Shown in pieces: positions 44,010 to 56,046 of a stretch of 64,000 nucleotides of DNA. Made by a program: the position numbers and the translations under genes. Numbering within the stretch: the first letter of the stretch is position 1; each line of letters opens with the position of its first letter. The stretch comes from Anaeramoeba flamelloides (lineage: Eukaryota; Metamonada; Anaeramoebidae): positions 1,674,001 through 1,738,000 of the forward strand of contig JANTQA010000021.1 in the NCBI GenBank assembly GCA_027625915.1. Direction: 5' to 3'. The notes beneath the pieces were generated by a model. That model was not told the origin of the DNA. It worked only from the letters and a program-made list of their open reading frames with translations, and did not search any database.

Positions 44010-47000
44010 TTAATCTGATTCCGATTTTTCATTAGATTCTGATTTTTCGTTAGATTCTGATTTTTCGTTAGATTCTGATTTATCATCTGATTCTGATTTA
44101 TCATTGGATTCAGATTTTTCATTAGATTCAGAGGAAGTGATATTTTCATTGCTTAATTCTATATCATTTGAAATTTCTGATTTTGAATCATCACTCATTC
44201 CATTGTTTTCATCTTCAAGTTTCGTATGAGCCGAATTCTTTAAGTCATTCAATGTGTCCCGAGTTGGTAGATATGACAAACTATTTAAAATTATGTAAAC
44301 ATTCATAATAGCAAAGGTCGCAGAAAATTCAAGTGCAGTATTTCTTATTTTAGGAAGAAATCCACCAATTAAAACCACAATAACTAAAATAAACACAATT
44401 ATAAAATTGGTAAAAAAAAAATAAAATCTTTTTTTCAGTTCAGGATGATTAGTAATAATTTCTTTAAATCCTCGAATTATTGAATAAATTAACCCCAAGA
44501 AACTAATTGCAAAGAAAATCCAAAAAAATACGTGTGCAATTACAAATCCGGGTATGTCATTAATTGTTTCATATTGTGGATCATTTTTTTCATGAATACG
44601 TGTCCAGATAAATATAATTAAAAAAGTGATCCAAAATCCAAATAATGGAATGAATTTTGGAATAAACGTTTTTAAAAATGTACGCGAATGTTTTACCTAA
44701 TAATTCGTTTAATTTTTTGAAAAAAATAAAAATTCATATTAAGATTTGATAAAAAAGAGAAAAAATAATAATAAAATATTATTAATATTATTCTTATTAC
44801 AAGAAAATTTGTTGTTGAATTTCATTATATATATAATATAAAGAGGATCAAAGATAAAATAAAAATTTAAATAATAAAAAATTATATATATATATATATA
44901 TATATATCTTACATATCTTAATCCATCGAATATAATCCACCAATAGCCAAATAATCCAATAAAGAAAGTAACGGAGAATATTGCATCCAATACTTGAACA
45001 AAGGAACTATGTGAAAGAAGTATTGTGGGCCATAATGGATTATTAAAAAATAAAAGTAATAATAATAAATATGCAATCCCTTTTTGTTCAATGGTAAAGT
45101 CACGGAATGGAATTCCAGAAAATAATCGAACAAGATATGCAATAACTATGATATCAATAATAACAAATGCATATCTCCAAAATAGTTCAAAATATGCCAT
45201 AGAACGGTTTACAAAATAAGTCTATTTTTTGATGAATTTTTGAGAATAACAAAATAAAAAAATAAAAGAAAGAAGAAAGAAGGAAAGAAGGAAGGAAGGA
45301 AGGAAGGAAGGAAAGAAATGATAAGGATAATAATCATGAGGATTTAATTTGTAAAGAAAGTGTGTAAAATAATATTATTTATTTTACTATGAATTTTAGG
45401 GATCTATAAAATATTCTCATAAAAAACCAAAAATCGAAAATACTCCAAAATTTTTTAACAACTAAAAAACACTTTTTGAACAACTTTGAGGAAACTCTAG
45501 TACCAATATACTCATTTTAATGGTAAACGTGGAAATTTTTTTTGTAGAATATTTTTTTGTGGCTGAAAATTTAAAATTTAAAAAAAATGCAATTTTTTAG
45601 GGATATTATTCGAATAATTTTGTGTGAAAAGAATTGGTATCTTTGATGCCTGTAACATTTGTGATCATTGCAAAATGGTATTAACAAATCAGAGAAAATG
45701 TCTTTATAAAGATGATTTCTAATTGTGTATAAGTACTCTAAATTTTGTAATTTCAAATACAATCCAGAAATAACCTCGTAATAACTAATCGTGTAAACAT
45801 ATCTTATCAATGGTGACCTATCCAAGCCTAACCTAATTTAACTTTCCATTCCAGAAAGAGAAATTGCTTTAATCTAGCACAACCCATCTCAACTGTACAC
45901 TCTCATTCCATATCAAACCTAAAATATACCATACCCTAATAAATACTAACATACTCAAATATACTCAAAAGATACCAAAAATTCTTCAAAGGGTTTAAAG
46001 TAGAAAATTCAAAAAAAAAATATTTTCTCTGAAAGTTAAATTGTTATTTTACTGATAACAGCTGTCTCTGAACACCAGAGTTTTTAGAAGTTATTCAAAA
46101 GGTGTTTTTAAGTAGTTAAAAAAATTTCGAGTATTTTCGATTTTCGGGTTTTTTCGGAAATATTTCAAACACCCAATTTTGGAGATATTATTTGCTTGGG
46201 ATTATTTTTAATTTTTTAAAATAAATTGATTTATGTATTATAAAATAAAATGAAAGTTTTTTTTTTTTTTTTTTTTTTTTGCTAAATTTTTAATTGAATC
46301 AAATTATATCAAATAAATAATTTTTCAAAGCAGGATTCAAAAGAATGGGGAAAATTGATTTTAAGGAAGTAGGTACATTTTACTATTTTAAAAATTTGTA
46401 ATTTCAACAACCTTACTGAAAAAAATGATTTTTTGGGTGGCGCTGGATATTAAAAATTTGAAACCAAAATACCATTCGATGATCTTTTTGTGAAAAGAAA
46501 AAGAATTTAAAGTAAACCAGAGTTGAAACTTTAATTTTTTAATTTTTTGAAACTATTTTTTGGTTTAAATTTTTGAGTTTTATTAAATTAGGTTTTTGGA
46601 TCTAAGAAATGTGTTTATGGGAATGACTGGAAATTAATCCTAGAATAAAACCAAAAAAAATAGACATGAGAACGTTTGTATTTTAAACAAATCTTTTCTT
46701 TTAGAAGACCAAACAAGAAAGATCACCTTTCCAGATAAATTTGTTTTAATCAAGAATGCAAAAAAAAAAAATCGATAAAAGCCTATTTTCGAAAATTTTG
46801 TTTTCTTTTTTTTCTTGTTTTTTAATGAACCCAAACAATTTATAACCTTGAATTCCTCGCCCCATTCCTATTTATTATTATTTTACAAGACATTTTTTTA
46901 CAAAATTTGTTTTTAAAATTATTTTTTCCAATATTTTTATCAAACTAAGATAAAAATAAAGGATACTATTTCAAAAATTAAGAAAAAGGAGTTGAATTAT

Positions 47001-50000
47001 CGAAATCCCCAAACAATAATTAAAAAAAATTCAACCCAAAGAAAAAGGAAAATTGAGGAAAAATTGAAATCAGAATTTAGAATTTTATTTTGAGTTTTCA
47101 ATTCAAATTAATTAACTGGAAAATAAATAATTATAAAAGAAAACGAATTTGTCCAATAAATCTTTATTTCTGAAGAAGAATTCAAAAAATATCTTATTTT
47201 CTGAATCAAAACTAAGAATTAGATGAATTTAATGAAAATAGGATTGTAAAATTCATTTTGGGAAATTGTTTCGAAATAGAAAGTAATTTTTTAATCAAAA
47301 ATTTTTACAAACAAAAGTATTTCCATAAAGAATTAAAAATAAAACCAAGTAAAGAAGAAGTAATTGGATCAAAATTTACGGATAAGACCAATAAATATAT
47401 GATTTTTATTTATTTTTTCTTTATTAAATTTTTTCATATTTTTGATTTCAGTTTTTTAATTGTTATGTAAATATATTATACTAGGATGTATTCTACTCTC
47501 ATATTTATTAAAATATTAATGTATTTTAGTTAAAGAAATAATTTGAATAATTCAGTTTCATATAGACCGTGACACTCAATATTTGTGCAATGCACTTACT
47601 TACTTAAAACATCTATATAAACTAAAGTATAATATAATTATTTAAATATCTAAAATTGACATTCATCATTTATTGATGCTTAATGTTGATTCTATTTGTT
47701 TGTTGGTAAGAAATCACATAAATAAAGGATATGTAAGTTTCTGGATCTCAATTTTATCTGATATTTTTTTAAAGGTAGGAATTGGTCGTTATTTTCTTCT
47801 TTTTATCATGATAAATAATTTTTTCGAAGAGGTTTTATTGTGTTGGAATTTAAAATTTGATAAAAAATGATAAGTAAATTTTATTTTTAATAAAAATCGT
47901 TTGTTTTCTTAACATATTCTAAAATTTTTATCAAATTTTGTAGACTTCATTTTCTCAAAAAAAAGTGTAAATTTTTTTTTCATTTTTTCAAAAAATTTTG
48001 ATTAAGGGGGTAAGTACATTTTTCATTTTTTGAGTGCCACCATTTATGTGAAACTGAATTATTCAAATCATTTCTTTAACTAAATACATTGATATTTTCA
48101 TAAATACTAGAGTGGGATATATCCTAGTATAAGATATTTTCATACCAACAAAAAAACGCAAATCAAAAAAATGAAAAAATTGATCAAAAAAAAATAAATA
48201 AAAATCATTTATTTCAAGCTCGTATCTATAACATTTTACACAATTACTTATTCTTTATTTGGTTTTATTTTTAATTCTTTATGAAAATAATTTCATTCAA
48301 AAATTTTTGAAAAACAAATTACTGTTTATTTCTAAAGAATTTCTAAAATGAATTTAAAAAATCCTATTTTCATTTATGTCATCTAATTCTAGTTTTAGTT
48401 CAGAAAATCAGAGATTTTTTTAATTCTTCTTGAGAATAAGGGTTTATTGGACAAATTCGTTTTCTTTTATAATTATTTATTTTCCATTAAAATGAGAACT
48501 CAAAAAAATTCTGAATCTGATTGAAATTTGTTATTGAATTTTTCAATTATTTTGATTTGAATCTTTTGTAAACTATTTTTTGATTCCAAGAATTCAACCC
48601 CTTTTTTTCTAATTTTTGAAATAGTATTCTTTGTTTTGGCTTTTTTTGATAAAAATATTTTAAAAAAGAATTTTGAAAGTAAATTTGTCACAAAAGGTTT
48701 TTTAAAATAATAATAAATAGTAATGTGGCGAGAAATTCAAGGAAAAAAATAGTTTGTATTCATACAAACTAAGAAGATAAAGAAAACCAATCTTCGAAAA
48801 TAGGCTTTTATCGATTTTTTTTTTTTTCATTCTTGATTTCAACAAATTTATTTGGAAAGGTAATCTTTCGTGTTTGGTCTTCTAAAAGAAAATATTTGTT
48901 TCAAATACACACACCCTTTCGGGTATATTTTTTTGGTTTACTGTTTGATTAATTTCAATCGTTCGTATAAACACATCTCTAGATCCAAAACCAAATTTAA
49001 TAAAACCAAAAATTTAATCAAAAAAAATTTTCAAAAAATTGAAAAATTTAAGATTCAACTCTGAATTACTTTGATTCTTTTCACGAATAGACTAGTGGAT
49101 GGTGTTTTGGTTCCAAAGTTTCAATATCTGGTGGCACTCAAAAAATATTTTTCAGTAATGTTCACACAATTAAAATTTTTCAAAATGGTAAAATGTACTT
49201 ACTTCCTTAATATATTTTGAATTCCAGCAATATTTACATTTTTTTAATTAGTCGTAATATTTATCTTATAAATATATTACAATTTACGAATGGAAACAAC
49301 TTTTTAAAGAAAATATTATTTAAAATATAAAAAAAATGTAGCGACTTTTTTGAAAATATCTTATTTATTATTTTGGTTGAAAAAATGATCATTTAATGAA
49401 AATCTGCCAAATTACTGAAAAAATCAAATTCTCAGAAATCTGAAAAGAAAGTGATTTTTATATAAAAACTCAATAAAAAAATGATTCTCAAGATAATTTT
49501 ACAATCTATCTACTATCTGTTATGTGGAAAAATTGAGGGATCAATAAAAAATGTTTGCAAGTTTTTCTTTTGATTTTTTATCAATTTAATTGGTAATATT
49601 AGTCATTGTGATAAAATTATCCAATATTTTTATAGGATAATAAGAATTCCCATCAAGATTGAATACCCTTAATAACTAGAATTCTCTTTTATTGATTTTG
49701 TTATTTCAATTTCAACAAGATCTTTCAAGTAGATTCTCTTAAAAATCAAACGTGTTAATTGTTAATTGTAAATAATGAAAAAATAAACTTAAAAGTTGTA
49801 TTTTTAGGCAACTCATATCTCTTAAATTACAATTTTCAGAAATAATCCGGAATATTTCATCTTGAATTATTTTGTGAAAGTCCTGATTCATATTAAAAGA
49901 AGATAATTGAGAAAATGATCCAATTTTGATATTTTCCATTTTTAATTATAAAACTTACTGAAAATGAAAAATTTTCACTTCCCAGGTATTTCTAATTTTA

Positions 50001-52759
50001 ATTATTATTTTAAAAATAATATATGCGGATTGAAAGAAGTACTAAGAATTTAAAAGAAGACCATTAGTAACTTTTCAAAACATTTTTTTAAAGAGTACAC
50101 TGTTATCTTTTTCTTTTTTAATCAAGCAAAAAATTTCAGAGTTGTTTATAATAAAAAAATAATCAACTTGATATTTAACTCAACAGAATTTGAATAGACT
50201 TTAATTAAACAGCAATTTTATAAAAAAAAATCTTTTGGAAATTGAGTTATTTTTATTTCCATGCTCTCTGCACTACTTTAATAATTTTAAATTGATTCAT
50301 ATTACTTGAATTTTAGATCATTGGTCTTAATATTTACCTCTATTTTTTCAATTAATATTTTTTTTTCAATAAGATTTAGAATTAATTTTGTGAAAATCCC
50401 AAAATGATCATTTTCAAAATTGGTTTTACAATCATAAGATCAGTAGTTTATCAAAAGTGCTAAGAGAATAATTATGATGAAATGTAAAATTACTCTTTTT
50501 GAAACCTATTATTTTTATGATATGAATTGCTCAAAAAATCAATTTTTTACTCTTTTTTATTTTTTGTAGATTCAGATCACAAGTATAAACATGGTTTCTC
50601 TATTTTAAGAGTTTTTTTTAAAAAAAAAATCAATTTTTATTAAAAACCACTTATATCGTATCCCATACAAGGTAAGATATAAATTTTCAATTAAGAACGG
50701 GTATTTTGAGTTATTCTCATAAGATTTAATTTAAAAAGAACTTCGCCAAAGTATAAAATAGATTTTGAAAAAAATAATATAAATGAAATTTAAAAAATGT
50801 TAAGATGGAGTTATCCTTAATTAAATTTAATGAAACTCATTAAAATACCTGTTCTTAATTGGAGGGTTTTTTTGATTACACATTGCATGGGATATGACAT
50901 AAGTGGTTTTTAATAAAAATTGATTTTTATCAAAAAAAAATAAAAAAAAATAGAGACATCATTTTTCCACTTTTGATCCTTGCATTTTTTAAAATTCAAA
51001 AAATTTCAGAACATTTTTTTACATTTCTCAATTTTGGATACTTTTTTACCAATATGAATCAGCACGCTATTAGGAAAAAGTATTTCAAATCTAAATAATA
51101 CTGAAAACCCTCAAACATGCAAATTCACCTGGATCCAATAACTTGAAGTTTTTTCTTATTATTTATTTATCAATTCTTTATTTTTTATTTCTTCACTTTT
51201 TTCTTCTTCTCTATTTTTTTTTTTTCTTTTTTTATAAATAGACACCCTTTTTTTTTTTTTCGAAAACTCATTACTTTTTTTTCTCTTTCTTTTACTTTTT
51301 TTTTATAGATTCTTAATGTTTTTTTGGAAAAATAAATTGAGTTTAAAATTCTTCGAATGACTGTGACCATACACTCTTTGAATAAGGAAGCACATACTTA
51401 GTCCATTCAAAATTCTCTCTTTAACAGATTAAGTGCCTTTAACAGTTTTTCCTTGACAATAAATTCAAAAACTTTAAAAATTAAGCCATCGATTTTTGCA
51501 CGTGTATATTTGAAATTTAAAATAGATAAAATTTCATTCTTTTATCTTTTTTCAAATCTCAAATCTGAGTTTCACTTGGGTTTCTTAGTTCTGTAAATAT
51601 ACAACCAAACGCTTATATAAAAAAGGATCTTATAAATAAATAGAGATTCAAAATTTGCAATCTATTTCTTTCAAATCAAAAAAAGGGTTAAATGAAGTAA
51701 AAAATTTTTTCCCATTATTATTCAAATACCAGAAAGGAAGAGTCAATTAAGAAGACAATTTTCGTTTTGAATTGGTTTGTGAGGGTCTTTTTATTTTTTC
51801 TCATCATTAAATGTGAGGAAATATGTTTTGGAAAATTGAAATATCCTTTTAGTCTTCGAACTTGAAAAAATTACTTGTAGCTCAAAAGTTCAAGAAGGAA
51901 AAACCTAAATATGAAACAATTTTACTTTTTAATTGTTTTTTTTATGGAATGATAGAATTTTTTCAGCTCGTTGTGATGAAAAGTGTTTTCCCAAATTGAA
52001 CTAAAATTTTTTTTTATTTATTAATTGGCCAACGACAGCAAATGAAAAATAGAAAATCAAAAAAATAAAAAGACATACATTAATATACATCTCACTGAAG
52101 CCATTCTTATCGTGCTCTGTTTCGGCATCAATTTGAACAAAATAATTTTGATAGTGAATATAAGGCTCATAAATAATTGTGTGTCTTGTACAATTGTCTT
52201 TTTTCTTGTTAAAGTGAGTAGCAGCAAAGTAAAAAAAAAAAAAGATTATTTTGAAGAATGAAGAAAAAAAAAAAAAAAAAATTTAAACAAAGGTTAATGA
52301 AGAAAGCCAAAGAAGAAAAAAGACAAAAAAAAAAAACCTGTAAAAATAATTTACTTCACAAGTCACTGTTCTTTTATGTGTGGTGTCTTGTATTAACTTC
52401 CATACTTTATCACTAACTTCATCCACTTGTCCATACACATTGGGGATAATTGTTTTATCTTTTAAATTGTTTGATCCCCAGATTTTTATGGACATTTCAA
52501 CAGTCCGTTCAAATCCAAAATTATTATCATTATAAAAGTGCGATTCAACGAAAAGCATTTGGTTAAGTCGATCAAGGCCAGTGGCTTCAAGATAAAAAAT
52601 TGTGCTTTTAGATTGATCTGTTTCTTTGGCACTTTCTCTTGTTTCGTAATGGTATGGCCCTGATCCTCCGATGGTCAGACTAATGGCAACTAAAAAGGTA
52701 AAGGTAATAAAAAAAGTTACGAACTGAAATTTACCCCAATTCTCTATTAGCAATTTCAT
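44010..52759 (-). CDS. TMEM181-like multi-pass membrane protein, four exons
   Basis: Exons on the minus strand: 52759-52355, 52204-52079, 45221-44913 and 44696-44010, all joined in phase 0, giving 508 residues. Donors are GTAAAT, GTATGT and GTAAGA. Exon 1 starts with a signal-anchor-like helix (FVTFFITFTFLVAISL, then GGSGPY) and the first part of a luminal beta domain ending RTVTCE. Exon 2 (NCTRHTIIYEPYIHYQNYFV) completes that domain. Exon 3 carries FELFWRYAFV, FTIEQKGIAYLLLLLLFFNN and a helix ending FDGLRY. Exon 4 has VKHSRTFLKTFIPKFIPLFG, four more helices and a Ser/Glu-rich cytosolic tail with SESNEK repeats. Order and motifs (IEQ(K/R)W, NNP/NDPFFP, FDG(L/I)R) match TMEM181 and its Wntless relatives, which are about 475-540 residues long. 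Human TMEM181 has been linked to toxin sensitivity; cargo here is unknown. The middle intron is 6,857 bp. Confidence 0.72.
45268..45317. repeat. GGAA/GAAA microsatellite
   Basis: Tandem GAAAGAAG to GGAAGGAA units over about 50 bp, in the large intron of the TMEM181-like gene. Confidence 0.9.
45421..46162. repeat. 740-bp foldback/TIR element
   Basis: The left end (CCAAAAATCGAAAATACTCC, then TTAACAACTAAAAAACAC) and the right end (GTGTTTTTAAGTAGTTAAAA, then CGAGTATTTTCGATTTTCGG) are inverted repeats over about 75-90 bp. The interior is unusually C-rich for this window on the plus strand between 45800 and 45960 (CCTAACCTAA, ATACCCTAATA). The open frame at 45571-45825 (-) has no recognised domain and may simply be chance. 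Confidence 0.75.
46366..47607 (+). mobile_element. Unclassified 1.23-kb TIR element, left copy
   Basis: The outer end begins AAGGAAGTAGGTACATTTTA and the inner end finishes GTGACACTCAATATTTGTGC, then CACTTACTTACTT. It is collinear, base after base, with the reverse complement of 47993-49215. Shared blocks include TTTTAGAAGACCAAACA, AAATCGATAAAAGCCTATTT and AAACGAATTTGTCCAATAAA. Each copy's two ends share a GTAAGTACATTT / GAGTGCCACC-type terminal inverted repeat. Short frames (47258-47470) show no transposase motif I recognise, so it may be non-autonomous or too decayed. Confidence 0.75.
47993..49215 (-). mobile_element. Unclassified 1.23-kb TIR element, right copy (inverted)
   Basis: Starts AAGGGGGTAAGTACATTTTT, then TTGAGTGCCACCATTTATG. 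It ends TGGTGGCACTCAAAAAATAT, then AAAATGTACTTACTTCCTTAA, so its own ends are inverted repeats of about 30-45 bp. The minus-strand frame at 48691-48500 (KAKTKNTISKIRKKGVEFL) is Lys-rich without an identifiable domain. It faces the left copy across a 385 bp spacer. Confidence 0.75.
50570..50985. repeat. 415-bp foldback element
   Basis: AAAAATCAATTTTTATTAAAAACCACTTAT near 50628 pairs with its complement near 50900-50935. The arms continue through GTATCCCATACAAGG / TTGCATGGGATATG and TAAGAACGGGTATTTTGA / TCATTAAAATACCTGTTCTT to a centre near 50775. No coding frame. Confidence 0.8.
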
Positions 52760-54647
52760 TTTGATTTTGGGTTGTTAATAAAAATAAAATCAAATAAAAA
52801 AATATTTCCTAAAAATGATAAAAATAATTGGGGTTTAGTTATTGATCCAGCCAATAATTATTCTTGTTCTCTAACGAGGTTTCTTCAAATTTCACTCAAA
52901 GGTTATCATGGTGTATTAGAATCTTTTTGATTGTTGTTATTTGAATAATAAATGGGAAAAAAATTGACTTCATTTTTATTATTTTTCAATTTATCATTAA
53001 TTTCATGAAGTAGGTTCTAGGTGCACCAAAAGTTCACCATCACGTTTACCCACTATACAGAAATAAAAAAAAAAAGATCCATAGGAAAAACAGTGTACAC
53101 AAATAACGATCTAATTGCTGTAACTATCCTTTTTTGAAAAAGAGCAAAATTGTGTATAAATGTTTTCCCATCTAAACTCTTTTTCAAATTAAAGTGCACA
53201 AAAAATTTCAAGAATTATTCATAAATGAATCAAATTAATTGTAGTATCATTCTAAAATCTAAGAAACACTTTAAAACCTAAAAAAACACTCAACTGATTC
53301 TTTACAACTCATTAAAACAAAACAATAAAAATTAAAATTCAATATTTTAAAAATTTGTGTGCCCTTTTATATGAAATGAGAAATCCCGTTTTGTAAATTG
53401 TAATGAAAAAAATTATAAACCCAATAAAAACCTTTGAAAAAGGTTAATTGAGAAAAAGTTCTCAAATTTTTATTGATAATTCTTTACACACCAAACTTTT
53501 GTTCTTTAAAGTCTCATTTTCAAGCTCAAGCCCCAATTCATCTGGTATTTTGTTGGAATGTTTTTTCTTTATTTCTCTTTTCTTTGTTCCATCCATCAAT
53601 CCAATAATGGTCTGTCTTATTTCCTATTTCTAGCTCATTCAAAATCAAACATAAACTGTTTCCGTTTATACACAGGTAGATTATTTCCAAATTGGTTTCT
53701 TCTTATCTTGCTTTTTCATTTTCCAACTGTTCAATATCCAAAAATAAAAAAAGCAAAAAATGAAAAAATGAATAATTAAAAGAAATTTCGCCAATAAGTA
53801 ATTATCTTATTAACAATCAAATTCTTGGTATTGACGATTTGGGAGGTGTGCCCTTTTGTGTTTGAAAAATAGTTTATTATTCAAATATCAGTATTTGAAA
53901 GAAAAGAAATTTTACCATGATACAAACAAGTGGATTTAAAAATATCCTTTTTGTTGTATTTTTCTCAACTAACTCTTTAACTTTGAGATTAAACTTTTTT
54001 ATGAATTCCCTCAGTTATTTCAAAAATCTTTGATACTTACTTTTTTTAACTTTTCTAATCAAAATTAGTTCAAGTAACAGATAAGTCTTCAAATTGTGTT
54101 CAACTAAATCCTCTTTTCTTAAATATTAGTCTTTGATGAAGGGTTTCAAAAAAAGATAACTAGTTCTTGTGTATTTTAACTGGATTGGGCTTTTCTTTAT
54201 AAACCCTTTGTTCTTTGATTTTCTGAATCTTTTTTATTGTTCACAATTTATATTTTTTATCAATATTTCGATTTTTCAATTTGTGTGAACAAATAATTGG
54301 ATATGTAATAGACTAAAAGTCTTACAATATTTCTCTCACATTTCTCTATTTTCAAAACTGTTACTTTCTATGAAGAAAATTCAACCTGTTAGTTCCATTA
54401 TGTACTCTTTTTGGTATTAAAAGTTGTAAATTAATTTTATACTTTTTTGGCGAATAGCAAACCACTTTCCAAATCAATTCTGACAATCTCGAAGGTAAAA
54501 AAAAGAACTAAACCTTGAAAACAGTCATTTGTTAAGAACTAAAAAGCTATTTTGACGAAACATAATCATAAAAAATTACAATTTCCAAACTTTCATTTTT
54601 CCCTTTTTACTTTTTGAAAGTTCTTTCTCAAGCCACCCTTACAACAA
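52760..54647. other. Divergent intergenic region, TMEM181-like / LC8
   Basis: 1.9 kb between divergent start codons. The segment 53440-53790 has higher complexity than its surroundings and could hold a small exon on the minus strand, listed separately. Nothing else recognised. Confidence 0.5.
53456..53620 (-). CDS. Possible orphan exon, unknown protein
   Basis: On the minus strand, a frame after a possible acceptor (GGAAATAAG) encodes IIGLMDGTKKREIKKKHSNK, then IPDELGLELENE, and ends with TGA at 53456. Its amino-acid mix looks more protein-like than the low-complexity frames nearby. I could not connect upstream exons and recognise no family; an unspliced reading from the ATG would give only 44 residues. 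It may be chance. Confidence 0.15.
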
Positions 54648-54917
54648 ATGACAGATCAAAGAAAAGTTGTTATCAAAGCAGCTGATATGCCTGAAATCCA
54701 AAAGGAAGTAATCGATCTTACACTCCAAGCATTTAACAAATTTACAGTTGAAAAAGATATTGCATCCCACATTAAACGCACACTTGATACAAGACATGGC
54801 CCAACCTTCCATGTCATAGTTGGACGTAGCTTTGGTTCGTATGTCACACATGAATCCAAATTTTTTATCTACTTTTATGTTGACCAGTTCGCAGTTCTAA
54901 TTTTTAAGTCAGGCTAA
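54648..54917 (+). CDS. DYNLL: Dynein light chain LC8
   Basis: Intronless, 89 residues, the family's exact length. Hallmarks: VVIKAADMPEIQKEVIDLT at the N terminus, FTVEKDIASHIKRTLDTRHG, then GPTFHVIVGRSFGSYVTHES, and FIYFYVDQFAVLIFKSG at the end. LC8 is a dimeric hub that binds short linear motifs in dynein intermediate chain and many other partners, stabilising their dimers in axonemal and cytoplasmic dynein and beyond. The conserved SYVTHE(T/S)K strand that binds ligands is intact. The His of the family's T-W-H-C segment is kept (TFHV). A second dynein-light-chain paralogue type is unlikely given the close match. Confidence 0.97.
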   Translation: MTDQRKVVIKAADMPEIQKEVIDLTLQAFNKFTVEKDIASHIKRTLDTRHGPTFHVIVGRSFGSYVTHESKFFIYFYVDQFAVLIFKSG

Positions 54918-55480
54918 AATACTTGCCATTATCCTTACTCCTTAAGTTTTCTCTTTTTTTATATTTTTCTTCTAAAAAAAAAATTTTCATTAAAAAAATC
55001 CTAATTCAAAATGATCGATCGGTTTTAAATTAAAATTGATCAAGAATTAATATTTAATAACAAAAAAAAAAGTAAAACAAACAAAATTGATTTTTTTTTA
55101 CCTCTTTTCTTTTTTTCATTTTATTTTTTTTTTATATTCTTTAATTCTTCTTTTTCTTTTTTTTTCTCTGAAAACCCAGCTCGATTAATTTTCAAGGCAA
55201 CGAAAAAAACAAAAATTAAAACTGTTTTTAATTGTTTTGTCTGATTCAAATTAACATATTTTGTTTTTTCATCCTTTGTTTTTTTGTTTTACTTCGAAAT
55301 TCAAAAAAATCTTAGAAAATTTTTTACTTCAATTCCCATGCTGTGAATTTTTGTAACTTGCTTTTGAAAAAGGAGAACAAAGAATTTCTTATTTTATTTG
55401 TTTATATTCAAAGAACCACCGAAAAATAAGTTGATTTTTGAAATGTTATTTGGAAGAAAATGCTATTAAAGCCAGGATTT

Positions 55481-56046
55481 AAGGTTTACAATCCCTGAAA
55501 TTTGAAAAAAGATTATCTTGCGTTAGGGATAGTGAAATGTTAGTTTGGTTATTAGCTGATCGATCTTGAGCTTGGTATGGGTTTTACTGTTTGTTCAAAA
55601 TGACAATTTTTGAAATTTATTTTTTTTTTTTAACGAAATTCAAATTGAAGAGTGTAAGACCAATATTTTGGAAGGTGTTTAAGAAAAAAAATTGATTTTT
55701 AGGTTGTTATTGGAAATTTTTCAGTACCTTTTTAATCAATTAACAAAATGAAAAAATAAATAAATTTTTTAAAAGCTCCAAATAAAACCAAAAATAAATA
55801 AAAATTTTGATTAACAACCCACAAAAATCAAAAAAAAATTTAATAAAAGATCTTCAAACCTCTTCCTCTTACACTCTTAAATTCGGATTTCAGGTAAAAA
55901 AAATAAATAAATAAATTACCTTTTTGAACCACTTTAAAAATTAATACAAATCTGAAGATCAATCAGATAAGAACAAAAAAAAAAAAACCCGTCCCCACAC
56001 CTAATACAAGATAATTTTTTTTCCTGTTTTAGGGATTGTAAACCTT
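55481..56046. repeat. TTAA-bounded foldback element, copy B
   Basis: The left tip AAGGTTTACAATCCCTGAAA is preceded by TT. The right tip ends GGGATTGTAAACCTT. It is a palindrome centred near 55760, sharing TTAGCTGATCGATCTTGAGC and AAAAGCTCCAAATAAAAC with copy A. The TTAA on the right edge is not preserved (CCTTCAAA). Confidence 0.85.

Larger units (their letters stand above)
45222..52078 (-). other. 6.86-kb intron of the TMEM181-like gene
   Basis: Starts GTATGTC and ends AAAAAATAG on the minus strand. From low to high coordinates it holds a GGAA microsatellite (45268-45317), a foldback (45421-46162), two inverted copies of a 1.23 kb element (46366-47607 and 47993-49215) and a smaller foldback (50570-50985). 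Stretches 49216-50570 and 50985-52078 are AT-rich with nothing recognised. Open frames inside it lie in repeats and show no known domain. Confidence 0.65.

Noticed and set aside
47258-49064. Short frames inside the 1.23-kb inverted pair as real genes
   Set aside because: They lie within repeat arms, are short, and show no domain. They may be remains of a transposon protein but cannot be supported as genes.
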